DNA of 64,000 nt, from contig CAJSZQ010000023.1 of NCBI GenBank assembly GCA_910574185.1, positions 1 to 64,000 on the forward strand, in the 5' to 3' direction. The translations under genes and the position numbers were made by a program. This DNA comes from Lachnospiraceae bacterium. Lineage in GTDB: Bacteria > Bacillota > Clostridia > Lachnospirales > Lachnospiraceae. This document shows positions 36,326 to 45,447 of this stretch, piece by piece. The notes under the pieces were generated by a model. It saw only the letters and a program-made list of their open reading frames with translations, was not told the origin of the DNA and did not search any database. How positions within the stretch are numbered: the stretch's first letter is position 1; every line of letters starts with the position of its first letter.

Positions 36326-36523
36326 TTATTTGAAATCTGACTCATAAAGGTCTGAAATACGGACTTTTAGACCGATTGCCAACTTTTCCAGCGTATCCAT
36401 GCGCGGACTTGCCTGGCCTGATATAATATCAGATATAGTCGACTTCGGCACTCCTGTCAGAATTGATACCTGCCGGATGGTTAGATTTTTTTCATTAATA
36501 ATATCGCCAAGTAATATTTTCAT
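36326..36523 (-). CDS. Small XRE family regulator
   Basis: A 65-residue single-domain HTH protein: MKILLGDIINEKNLTIRQVSILTGVPKSTISDIISGQASPRMDTLEKLA. It is divergently placed from the cargo genes starting at 36757. It has no strong ribosome site. The gap 36524-36756 holds A+T-rich promoter DNA only. Confidence 0.7.
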   Translation of the reverse strand: MKILLGDIINEKNLTIRQVSILTGVPKSTISDIISGQASPRMDTLEKLAIGLKVRISDLYESDFK

Positions 36524-36693
36524 AATATTTAGTTTGCGCTATTAATTACATGGGTATATCTGGTAATTATTGGTCATATGCTTTATACTTATTCGAAGGT
36601 TGAATGAAAATTTGAATATATGGAACATTCCGGCATTAAACATTAACTCATAAGAAACGAACTTTACATTTTTTCATATTATACAAGTTATTA

Positions 36694-36721
36694 TTGACAT
36701 ATATTATATAAATAGTATAAT
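36694..36721 (+). promoter_or_regulatory. Promoter of the ImmA/IrrE cargo operon
   Basis: TTGACA (36694-36699), 16-bp spacer, TATAAT (36716-36721). AAAGGAG precedes the first gene at 36757. The promoter is near consensus, so the operon is probably active in the lysogen. Confidence 0.65.
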
Positions 36722-36756
36722 ATTATTAACAATATTTTTGTAAAGGAGTATATTTT

Positions 36757-37434
36757 ATGGATTTAATTGATGCTTTTAACAGTGATTTCAATAATACGAT
36801 AACTCGCACACTTACAAAACAAATTTTATCTGGTATTAATGCTCTTAATATATTTTTTGCAAATAATAAAGAGTTTTTTTCTTACCCTGAGAATAGTGCT
36901 CTAAAAAGTTATTTGCTTAACTATAGTGTTGAGTCCTCATTGAGAAACGCTGCATTTACACCCACAGCAGTATATAAGGCCATTCCAATAAAAGTAAATA
37001 GCTTTGGCCGTTCAGTTCTACATATCATGACTAATAATTTCCAAGTGACAGCTGCTAAAACAGATAAATGGAATAGCCTGCCTGTGAAATCAAAATATAA
37101 GTTAAAACATTCTCAGGCAAATGCTAATGGTGACAGACAGATGTGCTTTGATTTTGATAAAAACGAGATATCTTCTGAAAACAATTTGTTTTATGCTTTG
37201 CTAACATATGGTTATAACATAATAACCTCTGAATGTTCACATATAGATTTACTTGTACCCAACAGCTCCTTTAACTCGATTATAGAAAGAAAAGACCTTC
37301 TTCCCGATACGAAAAGTAGTTTATTTAGCATTAACACAGAATCTGAAGTCGAAGAAACTGTTGTTGCATTGAACGATGAATTTAAAAAGATAGTAACATT
37401 AAAATCAATGAAAACGGGAGGCAATCATGAATGA
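36757..37434 (+). CDS. Unknown protein paired with XRE-ImmA/IrrE protease
   Basis: A 225-residue protein (MDLIDAFNSDFNNTITRTLTKQI ... SVESSLRNAAFTPTAVYKAI...QMCFDFDKNEI). No transmembrane helix and no domain is recognised. It overlaps the metalloprotease gene by 8 bp, so the two are translated together. By analogy with COG2856-type modules it could be the protease substrate, a toxin or a sensor. A+T-rich codon use suggests separate acquisition from the phage core. Confidence 0.6.
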   Translation: MDLIDAFNSDFNNTITRTLTKQILSGINALNIFFANNKEFFSYPENSALKSYLLNYSVESSLRNAAFTPTAVYKAIPIKVNSFGRSVLHIMTNNFQVTAAKTDKWNSLPVKSKYKLKHSQANANGDRQMCFDFDKNEISSENNLFYALLTYGYNIITSECSHIDLLVPNSSFNSIIERKDLLPDTKSSLFSINTESEVEETVVALNDEFKKIVTLKSMKTGGNHE

Positions 37435-38569
37435 AAAAACTGTTATTCCATACAGAATTAAGCAAGCTAGATTATCAAGAGGTTATTCCATGGGTGAACT
37501 CGGCGATTTACTTGGCATTACACGTTCAGCAATATCACAATATGAAATAGGCACTACGAAGCCATCCCACTATATAATAGGACAACTTTCCAGTGTATTG
37601 AATTACCCTACTTCTTTCTTTTACAAACCGTTACCCAAAAGTACAACCGCAAATAGCGCTGTATATTTTAGAAGCAGGCGCACCACTACAAAAAAGGCAA
37701 AAAATGCGGCCAGAGAAAAAATCTCAATTTTTAGAGAAATCAATGATTATTTAAAAAAATTTGTGGATTTTCCAACTGTCAATTTACCCACGATTAATAA
37801 CTATAATATAAATCATGAGTTATCTTTGGATGAAATCGAAGAAATCGCTCTCACTGTAAGGAACTACTGGCTTATGGGAAATGGCCCTATTGACAATCTC
37901 ACTTCCTTTTTACAGAAGAACGGAATTATGATATCAATTATGGATCTCAACCACCATAAAATAGATGCTTTTTCTGTATGGTATGATTCCATTCCATATA
38001 TTTATATAAGTACGGATAAATATAGTAATGCGCGATTACGTTTTGACTTAGCTCACGAACTTGGCCATCTAATTATGCATGGAAATCTATTTAATGACGA
38101 CGATATTAATAAAAAAGTCATTATGGACAGAATTGAACATGAAGCCGATTTATTTGCTGGTTGCCTATTGCTTCCTGCTTCCACCTTTGAAAATGATATT
38201 TATTCTACATCAATCAATCATTTTATAGAATTAAAAAAGAAATGGAAAGTCTCTATAGGGGCAATGATATATCGATGCGATGATTTACGCATTTTAACAC
38301 CTAACCAGATAAAATATTTAAAAGATCAGATGACTTATAACCGATACTGGAAAAACGAACCATTAGATAATCAAATTCCTTTGGAACGCCCATTTGCACA
38401 CCGACAAGCCTTTCAGTTAATTCTAGAAAATCAGCTCGTCACAGCAAATGAAATTGTTGATTCAATTTGCTGCAACCCAAAGGAAATAGAAGCATATTCA
38501 TTTTTACCACCCGGAACCTTGACGCCAAAAGCACCATCTAACATTATACAATTAAAATCTTTTTCTTGA
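37427..38569 (+). CDS. XRE regulator fused to ImmA/IrrE metallopeptidase
   Basis: A 380-residue protein: N-terminal HTH (~8-62, MGELGDLLGITRSAISQYEIG), a linker, then a COG2856 metallopeptidase with HELGH (210-214) and a downstream Glu-rich helix (EHEADLFAGCLLLP, the third zinc ligand). Such proteins cleave repressors or sense DNA damage, as ImmA does for ICEBs1. Its partner is the unknown gene in front. Confidence 0.85.
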   Translation: MNEKTVIPYRIKQARLSRGYSMGELGDLLGITRSAISQYEIGTTKPSHYIIGQLSSVLNYPTSFFYKPLPKSTTANSAVYFRSRRTTTKKAKNAAREKISIFREINDYLKKFVDFPTVNLPTINNYNINHELSLDEIEEIALTVRNYWLMGNGPIDNLTSFLQKNGIMISIMDLNHHKIDAFSVWYDSIPYIYISTDKYSNARLRFDLAHELGHLIMHGNLFNDDDINKKVIMDRIEHEADLFAGCLLLPASTFENDIYSTSINHFIELKKKWKVSIGAMIYRCDDLRILTPNQIKYLKDQMTYNRYWKNEPLDNQIPLERPFAHRQAFQLILENQLVTANEIVDSICCNPKEIEAYSFLPPGTLTPKAPSNIIQLKSFS

Positions 38570-38604
38570 TTTCTTAATACGCAACAAAGAAAGGATGTGA
38601 TACT

Positions 38605-39147
38605 ATGGCACTAGCACAGGAAAAGATTTATACAATAGAAGATATCTACGCCCTTCCAGATGGAGAAAGGGCTGAACTGATTGACGGCCAAATTTACAGC
38701 ATGGCGCCGCCAAACACGATACACCAGCGGATTCTTATGAATTTGGCTGGAGATATACGAGAACACATTAAAAAGCGCGGCGGTTCTTGTGAAGTATTCC
38801 CAGCCCCATTTGCGGTCTTTTTGAACAAAGACGACAGGAATTATGTAGAGCCAGATATTTCTGTTATCTGCGACAAAGACAAAATTAATGACAAGGGATG
38901 TGCCGGGGCTCCTGACTGGATTATTGAGGTTACTTCTCCTTCCAGCACCAGAATGGACTATGCTATCAAGTTATTTAAATACCGTACTGCCGGAGTGAGG
39001 GAGTATTGGATCGTAAATCCAATGAAGAAAGCTATACAGACCTATATATTTGAAGGTGAAGAAGACTCGAATCTTTTTTCTTTTGACGATGAAATACCCG
39101 TCCATGTATTGGGCGGTCTGACAATTAAAATTACAGATTTACTGTAA
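38605..39147 (+). CDS. Uma2 family endonuclease-like protein (DUF820)
   Basis: A 180-residue PD-(D/E)XK fold protein: ELIDGQIYSMAPPNTIHQRI, VEPDISVICDKD, WIIEVTSPSSTRMDY, VREYWIVNP give the active-site D, E and K positions. Common in cyanobacteria and in some Firmicutes mobile DNA. AAAGGATG precedes the ATG. It lies between the ImmA operon and the integrase as cargo. Confidence 0.8.
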   Translation: MALAQEKIYTIEDIYALPDGERAELIDGQIYSMAPPNTIHQRILMNLAGDIREHIKKRGGSCEVFPAPFAVFLNKDDRNYVEPDISVICDKDKINDKGCAGAPDWIIEVTSPSSTRMDYAIKLFKYRTAGVREYWIVNPMKKAIQTYIFEGEEDSNLFSFDDEIPVHVLGGLTIKITDLL

Positions 39148-39243
39148 AAAAACCGCTCCTGCGCAGGCAGGAACGGCTCATACAAACTGTACAGTCAATG
39201 GATTGCACAGCCCTCGCAAGCTGATTATACCACAATCCCCCGG

Positions 39244-39265
39244 CGCCTGTACAGGCGTATTTTTT
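39244..39265 (+). terminator. Terminator before the integrase
   Basis: CGCCTGTACAGGCG is a perfect 14-bp palindrome followed by TATTTTTT. An imperfect CCG...CGG hairpin with a T-run for the minus strand lies at ~39150-39175. Confidence 0.65.
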
Positions 39266-39305
39266 ATACTCTTTTTTCATAACATTACAAAGGAAGGTGA
39301 TAGGA

Positions 39306-40790
39306 ATGGATGTAAAATATGGTTACGGCTACGTGCGTGTCTCGACGGATAAGCAGGAAGAACTCTCCCCTGATTCACAGGAGAAGCTCCTGCGTGATTA
39401 CGCGAAGAGTAACAATATTGTTCTTCTTGAAATATTTTTTGAAATCGGTATCTCCGGCCGGAAGGCCGACAAACGCCCGGAATTTCAAAAGATGATATCT
39501 TCCGCCAAATCGTCGGAGCATCCTGTGGACGTTATTCTTGTTTGGAAGTTCAGCCGTTTCGCGAGGAATCAGGAAGAAAGCATTGTCTATAAGTCTTTGC
39601 TAAAGAAGCAGCACAATGTAGACGTTATCAGCGTATCCGAACCTTTAGCTGACGGTCCTTTCGGCAGCCTGATTGAGCGCATCATTGAATGGATGGATGA
39701 ATACTACTCCATCCGGCTCTCCGGCGAAGTCTTCCGCGGTATGAAGGAAAATGCCTCCCGGGGAGCCTATCAGGCCCGTCCGCCTCTCGGCTACCGCATC
39801 GTGGAGCGCGGCAAGCCTCCGGTTATTGTTCCTGAAGAAGCGAAGATTGTACAAATCATCTTTGAAAAATACGTAAATGACCGCATGGGACTCTTTGACA
39901 TTGCAAGATATCTGAACAACCTTGGATTTAAGACGTCGCATGGGAAATCTTTTGAGCGAAGGTCCGTCGAATATATTCTCCAGAATCCTTCTTACTGCGG
40001 CATGATCCGCTGGAACCGGACAGAGAATGCTACCAACCGTATTAAGGACCAGTCGGAATGGATTCTGACCGACGGAGCTCAGGAAGCCATTATATCCAAA
40101 GAACTGTTTGACACCGCCCAGAAGCAGTACAAAGCTACTTATAAGCCTTCCGGGAAACGCCCCTCCTCTACATATCGGCACTGGCTTTCCGGGCTCATGA
40201 AATGCCCTGTATGCGGCAGAACAATGACCGCTAATACCATGCGCCGGGCAAACGGAGAGCCCTATTCCTATTTCACCTGTTACGGCTACAGCAAAGGGAA
40301 ATGTGAGAAACCCAACGGCATCAGTTCCAATACCATCGAGAAGGAAGTAATTTCCTGCATAAAAAATGCTCTGGATACTAGACAGGTTGAGTATGAATTG
40401 CGCGAATATAAGCCCGCAGAGTCCATAAATGAATGCGCGTTAATAGAAGAACGCCTTTCCGGTCTGAAAGGCAAAGAGGACCGTATACGCGCGTCATACC
40501 GGGAAGGGATTGACACTCTTGAAGAATACCGGGAAAACCGCGCCCTGATTCAAAAAGAGCGCGAGGCCCTTGAGCTGCAGCTTAAAGAACTGCAAACACC
40601 GAATGCGCCTTCCGGCCAGCATGATCCTGCTGCCGATATGCTGAGAAAAATAAAAAGTGTATTTGAGATACTGCTGTCAGACTCCTATACTTACGTACAG
40701 AAGAATGAAGCGCTGAAGCAGATTATTGATAAAATAGTCTATGATAAGTCTACGGAAACTCTGAAAATATACTACTTCTTATATCAGTAA
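39306..40790 (+). CDS. Large serine recombinase, prophage integrase
   Basis: Start at ATG 39306 (MDVKYGYGYVRVSTDKQ), with GGAAGG upstream; a GTG nine bases earlier is too close. Ser13 in YVRVSTDKQ is the nucleophile. A resolvase domain (to ~150), a recombinase domain with RYLNNLGFKTSHGKSFERRSV, a zinc ribbon (CPVCGRTM...C) and a coiled coil at ~370-420 follow. It integrates and, with a directionality factor, excises the phage. It adjoins the right attachment site. Confidence 0.9.
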   Translation: MDVKYGYGYVRVSTDKQEELSPDSQEKLLRDYAKSNNIVLLEIFFEIGISGRKADKRPEFQKMISSAKSSEHPVDVILVWKFSRFARNQEESIVYKSLLKKQHNVDVISVSEPLADGPFGSLIERIIEWMDEYYSIRLSGEVFRGMKENASRGAYQARPPLGYRIVERGKPPVIVPEEAKIVQIIFEKYVNDRMGLFDIARYLNNLGFKTSHGKSFERRSVEYILQNPSYCGMIRWNRTENATNRIKDQSEWILTDGAQEAIISKELFDTAQKQYKATYKPSGKRPSSTYRHWLSGLMKCPVCGRTMTANTMRRANGEPYSYFTCYGYSKGKCEKPNGISSNTIEKEVISCIKNALDTRQVEYELREYKPAESINECALIEERLSGLKGKEDRIRASYREGIDTLEEYRENRALIQKEREALELQLKELQTPNAPSGQHDPAADMLRKIKSVFEILLSDSYTYVQKNEALKQIIDKIVYDKSTETLKIYYFLYQ

Positions 40791-40860
40791 AATCCTGTCA
40801 AACCTGCGCGGCTGACAGCTTCCTTTATGCTTTATAGGTTATAGCAATCAGGTTGACCCA
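40791..40860. other. Probable right attachment site (attR)
   Basis: The integrase stop is followed by ~60 bp and then directly by the middle of a host gene (TTGACCCAATGGGGCTCC...). Serine integrases cut within short cores, often inside a gene, so the joint lies near 40850. The matching attL is outside the window. Confidence 0.6.
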
Positions 40861-41239
40861 ATGGGGCTCCAAATCCCTCGGAGACCAAGGCTACTCCGCC
40901 ATCGAAATTCTCCGCTACTATTACGGCGACGATATGTACATTAACACCGCCGAAGCCATCTCCGGAATCCCTTCTTCCTGGCCGGGATATAATCTGGAAA
41001 ATGGCTCCACCGGCAGCAAGGTCCGTCAGCTTCAGGAACAGATTAATGTAATCGCAGGGGCTTACCCTGCCATCCCCAAACTGACCGCAGACGGAATTTA
41101 CGGGCCTGCCACCGCTGCGGCCGTATCCAAATTCCAGTCCGTTTTCGGTCTTCCGGCCACCGGAATCATCGATTACCCAACCTGGTATAAAATATCAGAA
41201 ATCTACGTGGGCGTGTCAAGAATCGCAGAGCTAACCTGA
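40853..41239 (+). pseudogene. 3' part of a peptidoglycan-binding protein gene interrupted by the prophage
   Basis: The frame (TQWGSKSLGDQGYSAIEILRYYYGDDMYINTAEAI...) is the C-terminal half of a spore or cell-wall protein: a SpoIID/SleB-like segment, then a peptidoglycan-binding domain (KVRQLQEQINVIAGAYPAIP...YGPATAAAVSKFQSVFGLPATGII). There is no ribosome site at its TTG. The missing N-terminal part should lie beyond the left prophage end. Confidence 0.7.
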
Positions 41240-41282
41240 ACTGACAAAGAAGCCCCCACTACCACCATTCTTTCATTCCGGA

Positions 41283-41314
41283 GGGGATTATGATTCCAAT
41301 GAATCACAATCCCC
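41283..41314. terminator. Long hairpin after the interrupted gene
   Basis: GGGGATT and TGATTC on one side pair with GAATCA and AATCCCC on the other, a near perfect 14-bp stem with a CAAT loop, then CTGCCGCCCTTTTT. It can act for either strand between two convergent genes. Confidence 0.6.
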
Positions 41315-41479
41315 TGCCGCCCTTTTTCGCATCTGCAAAGCGAAACACCACTGCGCCCACACTTCATAAACTTGTAAAGAACAAAGCAATATGAAATCCA
41401 GGGAGCATTTATTTCAGTAATAATTGCAAAAATCTGCCCGTACAGGAAATGCGTCATAGCAAACAACATCCGGCAAAAA

Positions 41480-43183
41480 TCACTGATAACCACACAACAC
41501 AGCATATGCGTCCTTTATCATATCCTGCGGGAACTCAAAATGTTCTAAGAGCTTTATCGCATTGGTCTGCATACAAATCCCTTCATGAATCTTATAATCG
41601 AACTCAATACGCCCCTTCGTCTCCTTCTCACAAAAATAATAGTTCCGGTACGCATGAACCTGCAGCATCTTCGCCAGCTCCATATCATGGGATGCAACGA
41701 TTACCATACAATTCCTTTCCTCCAAATACTTTAAAATCGCTGCCGACGCCGCGATACGCTCTCTGGAATTTGTACCTCTTAATATCTCGTCAATCACAAC
41801 CAGCGCTTTTCCCGTTTCTTCTAATTTTCGGACAATTCTTCTCAGTGATTTTATTTCTTTAACAAAATAACTCTCTCCCGCCAGCAAATCATCCCTCACC
41901 GCCATGGATGTATATACCTCCATCTTTGGAATTACAGCATGTTTTGCCGAACAAGTATGAATGCTAAAAGCAAGAATCTCATTCACAGCAACCGATTTCA
42001 TAAAGGTCGATTTGCCTGAGGCATTAGAACCGGTAATCATACAGTTTGTCTCCAAACGAAAATCGTTACATACCGGATGAGACAGCAGAGGATTGTACAC
42101 CTCCCTGTAATCGATTCCAGACCCCCTTGATATCTCTGGAATACACCAGACAGGCAGGCTTTCTCTGTAAGATGCAATTGCAACGGCCATATCAATCCGG
42201 CCGACTGCAAAGAACATTTCCCAGATACATTCCCGATTCTTCTCCATCAAACGAATCATTCTATTGAAAAAAATAAAATCCAACAGAAATGCTCCTATCA
42301 GATATATCGCGCACATTTCCATAAAATCAGCTGTATATGACTGCTGGTATCTTTCATTCATAAACATTGCTGATTTCTTAATCTTTTTCGCCAACTTCTT
42401 ATAAGGCTCTAACCGGCAGAACATACCGTTTCCGTCAAAATTTGTAAAATCTATACACATTTGGGCAATTCTGTTCATACATGCAATCGAATCCAAATGT
42501 ACCTCATATTTACTTTTCATAAATGTGTATACGCACAAATTCACTAAAAATACAATTCCCAATAAAGAATAAGAAAACATAGATTGCAAAAGCAAAGCTA
42601 TAAAAAATACCGTCAGCAACAGTAGATGCAGACAGGCATACACCCATGCTGTTTTCAATCTGAAACTGTCCAGATTATTCAGAAACATTGGGACATAATA
42701 ATTTCCCTTCCGCTTCCCAAATCCAAACAACTCCGTTTGGATTCGCTGCCTGACCTGGCTGTTTCCCGCAAAAAATGATACCTGCTTCTCTAAAAATTCC
42801 AGATTCCCGCCATCCTGACGCCGCCCCTCTGACGTCTCTTTAAAGTTATCCATCTCCTCTGACGGATGATAATCAAAGGGACTCCTCCTGATACATCGAT
42901 ACAAAACCTGCTCTCCAAGGGACGAATTACATGCATTGATTCTTCTAAACACATCATCCATATCCAAATCATTCCAGGTAATCTCATCAATCCCCTCTTT
43001 CTTTTCATCCAATTCTTTCCACAAAATCTTAATTTCGTCCAAATCGTATTTTCTTTCCTCCGGCTTTTGGCCATACCGTTCTGTGAGAAAATGAAGGATA
43101 CGCTTCTTTTTCGCGAAGTGATTATGTATTGTTGCCAACACAAGCGCCATCACTCCGACTATGATAAATACTGTCGCTTCCAT
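41480..43183 (-). CDS. Membrane-anchored MutS-related ATPase
   Basis: A 567-residue protein with a MutS domain-V ATPase (GSNASGKST at 385-393, VVIDEILRGTNSRERIAASAAIL as Walker B/D-loop, ASHDMELAK) but without mismatch-binding domain I. It has hydrophobic segments at 3-19, 183-225 and 289-306, so it probably sits in the membrane. Function is unknown; this group is widespread in Bacteroidetes and Firmicutes and may not act in mismatch repair. Confidence 0.8.
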   Translation of the reverse strand: MEATVFIIVGVMALVLATIHNHFAKKKRILHFLTERYGQKPEERKYDLDEIKILWKELDEKKEGIDEITWNDLDMDDVFRRINACNSSLGEQVLYRCIRRSPFDYHPSEEMDNFKETSEGRRQDGGNLEFLEKQVSFFAGNSQVRQRIQTELFGFGKRKGNYYVPMFLNNLDSFRLKTAWVYACLHLLLLTVFFIALLLQSMFSYSLLGIVFLVNLCVYTFMKSKYEVHLDSIACMNRIAQMCIDFTNFDGNGMFCRLEPYKKLAKKIKKSAMFMNERYQQSYTADFMEMCAIYLIGAFLLDFIFFNRMIRLMEKNRECIWEMFFAVGRIDMAVAIASYRESLPVWCIPEISRGSGIDYREVYNPLLSHPVCNDFRLETNCMITGSNASGKSTFMKSVAVNEILAFSIHTCSAKHAVIPKMEVYTSMAVRDDLLAGESYFVKEIKSLRRIVRKLEETGKALVVIDEILRGTNSRERIAASAAILKYLEERNCMVIVASHDMELAKMLQVHAYRNYYFCEKETKGRIEFDYKIHEGICMQTNAIKLLEHFEFPQDMIKDAYAVLCGYQ

Positions 43184-43314
43184 CCTCTGCCCCTCTAAAT
43201 AAATCTTCCTAATGCTTCTACTTTTTACGCAAACTTTTTCTAAATAAATTCCTCACAATCTCTATAAACTTTGATGGATTGTTTTAAATAGTTCTCGGAT
43301 AATACTGCAATTGT

Positions 43315-43734
43315 TCACTGTTTCTCCATTTCTGAAATATACTGATATGCTAATTCAATTGCGCTGCAAGTCAGGTTTTCACACATATGCGGCGGATCAC
43401 TTTCTGAAAAACCTGTCGGACGCAGTTCCAAACATCTCAGAGAGCCGAATGTTTTATCAAAAACAGACGCAAAATTATAACAGGCAGATACAATTTCATC
43501 TTCCGTTTTTCCCTGCATATGAAGATAAATTCCTATAAACATTAGCGTTCCTTCAACCAGACCGCATTGCGCCCGGTATCCGCCTGCACCATGTAATCCA
43601 ACCGCAGACCACATTATTTGCGGCTCAATAACAGTTTCAAATAATTCACTCAAACAGATGATTGCTGTCCTCGCACAATTTATATCTTCTCTCCAATATA
43701 ACTCGTGCACCCGATTTATTATATATTCTTTCAT
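43315..43734 (-). CDS. C_GCAxxG_C_C family protein
   Basis: A 139-residue protein with the family's cysteine pattern: NCART near the start, GLHGAGGYRAQCGLVEGTLMF as the GCAxxG-like core with its Cys, FGSLRCLEL, and CENLTC at the end. Members probably carry redox-active or metal-binding cysteines; the exact role is not known. The gene stands alone. Confidence 0.75.
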   Translation of the reverse strand: MKEYIINRVHELYWREDINCARTAIICLSELFETVIEPQIMWSAVGLHGAGGYRAQCGLVEGTLMFIGIYLHMQGKTEDEIVSACYNFASVFDKTFGSLRCLELRPTGFSESDPPHMCENLTCSAIELAYQYISEMEKQ

Positions 43735-43834
43735 TCTGTGATTCCTCCATGATTTTTGAATTTATTGCCGGACAAAACGTCTCCCCTATCCATACCGATT
43801 TTTCTCTCTATCAAGCCACATAAGAAACTGAAAA

Positions 43835-44284
43835 TTATCGCTCCTTTGTCATGACAAAATTCGTAAGAAAAATTCCTTGTCGCTCTACCTGCTGCTCTTT
43901 AATAACCTTGTATCCCCTTTTTTCAAAAAAAGGTTTTGCTGTAACAGAAGCATGAGTTACAATATTTCCTTGAACTGCCAACTCCAACCGATTGCATATG
44001 GCAGTGGCAATTCCTTTTCCCTGATATTCTGAATGAACATATAAATGGTCAAGATAACCTGTTTTATCTACATCCCCAAACCCTACGATGATATCCACAT
44101 CAACCGCAACAATGCTGAAATGCTTTTGTAATGACTGGTTCCATTTTTTCAAATCTACCTGTCCTGTCGCCCATACACCTAATTGCTCGTTTGTGTAATC
44201 TTTTGCGTTTACTGTGTGAACCGTATTATAAAAAAGTTCTGCTAATTCTTTACAATCTGTTGATTGATATTCTCTGATAATCAT
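43835..44284 (-). CDS. GNAT family N-acetyltransferase
   Basis: A 149-residue single-domain GNAT: MIIREYQSTDCKELAELFYNT, GDVDKTGYLDHLYVHSEYQGKGIATAICNRLE (motif A with QGKGIA acetyl-CoA loop) and FFEKRGYKVIKEQ. It transfers an acetyl group to an unknown small molecule or protein. AGAAAGTAG precedes the ATG weakly. Confidence 0.85.
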   Translation of the reverse strand: MIIREYQSTDCKELAELFYNTVHTVNAKDYTNEQLGVWATGQVDLKKWNQSLQKHFSIVAVDVDIIVGFGDVDKTGYLDHLYVHSEYQGKGIATAICNRLELAVQGNIVTHASVTAKPFFEKRGYKVIKEQQVERQGIFLTNFVMTKER

Positions 44285-44802
44285 TTCAAAACTACTTTCT
44301 CCAATAATTTTTCTTATCCATATTTGTCTCTCTCATTATACCACAAATTTTTTCAAAAAAACCCAGATTCCTATCTTTGTCTGCCTCTGTGAAATCCCTG
44401 GTTACTGTTCACCCCGTTCACAGCAACATTCGCAAATCCATTTAAAATTCACTTCGTGAATGGAATTTGCTCACACCTGAATCACTTTCTTACGTACTTT
44501 GCCCTGAAGGACCAGCCCTGCGTCGCAGCAATTACAAAGTACTGTGTGAACAGTAACAATCCCTATTCACATAGCGCTTATTTTGACCGGAGCACTGACA
44601 TAGTTTATATCGATACATTCCATATCCGCTTTAATCATGAGAATTTTCTCATAATTCTATCATTTTATTTTCATCTTCATCCGTCAGTATGTGTATAGAA
44701 AAAATAAATCTGAAAATAATATACGCCTGTGCAATTCTCAAGATGCTTATCTCTGAGGTCCCACAGGCAGAATAAATCAAAAAATAAATTAGGAGTGTTT
44801 CT
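44285..44802. other. Gene-free gap with promoter region
   Basis: No coding frame is supported. It holds a strongly folded element at 44401-44557 and, near 44770, a good ribosome site (TTAGGAG) for the next gene. Confidence 0.5.
44401..44557. repeat. Nested inverted-repeat element
   Basis: The outer arms GTTACTGTTCAC (44401) and GTGAACAGTAAC (44546) pair perfectly. Inside are CAAATCCATT/AATGGAATTTG with an inner TTCAC/GTGAA stem, and GTACTTTG/CAAAGTAC enclosing CTGCGTCGCAG. It looks like a mobile palindromic repeat or a structured RNA. Confidence 0.6.
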
Positions 44803-45447
44803 ATGAAATCATACGATCACAAACATCTGGCAGAATACCTGTCCCGAACCATGTTAAACAGCCACAGTTATCTTCAGTCCCGTCTTTTTATCCATGGCTG
44901 TGTTTTCCCAGACCACAATCCTATCGGCTATCTTCAGGGCCTTTTTATCGGCCACCCGATGAAAATCCATTTTACAACCTACTCTATCCCCAAATTGCAG
45001 CGGTTATTAGAAAAACTGGAAGAAAAGGAAACCCTGTCGCTGTGGGATTTTTACAGGTTAGGCGTGCTGACCCACTATCTGGCGGATGCATTTACCTACC
45101 CCCACAATGAGACCTATACTGATAATATGCTGGCGCATGCGAAATACGAAAGCCAGGATTTACATACTGCTCTGAACGAATTTCTTTCTAACTGTGACAA
45201 CGATACTGCACTTCCGGAGAATAATTTGCACAAAGGGGCTAATTTGTGGTATACTTTTTGTTCCCTGCACGAAAACTATGAACAGACAACGCCTACAGCG
45301 CAGACAGACGCGTCGTATATTGTGCCCATATGTGTGCGGGCATGCCAGGAATTTGCTTACCGGGTTCCTGCGGACACCGCATTTTCCTCTGTCAGAGTCC
45401 GTTTCGTAAGCGCATGGTCTGGTATTTACAGGAGGACGATGTCATGA
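44803..45447 (+). CDS. Zinc-dependent phospholipase C-like protein
   Basis: A 214-residue protein related to the zinc-dependent phospholipase C/nuclease fold, seen in HGCVFPDHNPIGYL, GHPMKIHFTTYSI, LTHYLADAFTYPHNE and HAKYESQDLHTAL, whose His and Asp residues build a trinuclear zinc site. There is no signal peptide, so it may act inside. It overlaps the response regulator gene (ATGA), suggesting co-regulation. Confidence 0.75.
   Translation: MKSYDHKHLAEYLSRTMLNSHSYLQSRLFIHGCVFPDHNPIGYLQGLFIGHPMKIHFTTYSIPKLQRLLEKLEEKETLSLWDFYRLGVLTHYLADAFTYPHNETYTDNMLAHAKYESQDLHTALNEFLSNCDNDTALPENNLHKGANLWYTFCSLHENYEQTTPTAQTDASYIVPICVRACQEFAYRVPADTAFSSVRVRFVSAWSGIYRRTMS

Noticed and set aside
39645-40181. 178-codon minus-strand frame inside the serine integrase
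   Set aside because: It is antisense to conserved recombinase codons and has no supporting context.
41203-41505. 100-codon minus ORF between the interrupted gene and the MutS-like gene
   Set aside because: It crosses the long hairpin and lacks a ribosome site.
44456-44698. 80-codon ORF in the inverted-repeat gap
   Set aside because: It lies mostly inside the palindromic element and has no ribosome site.
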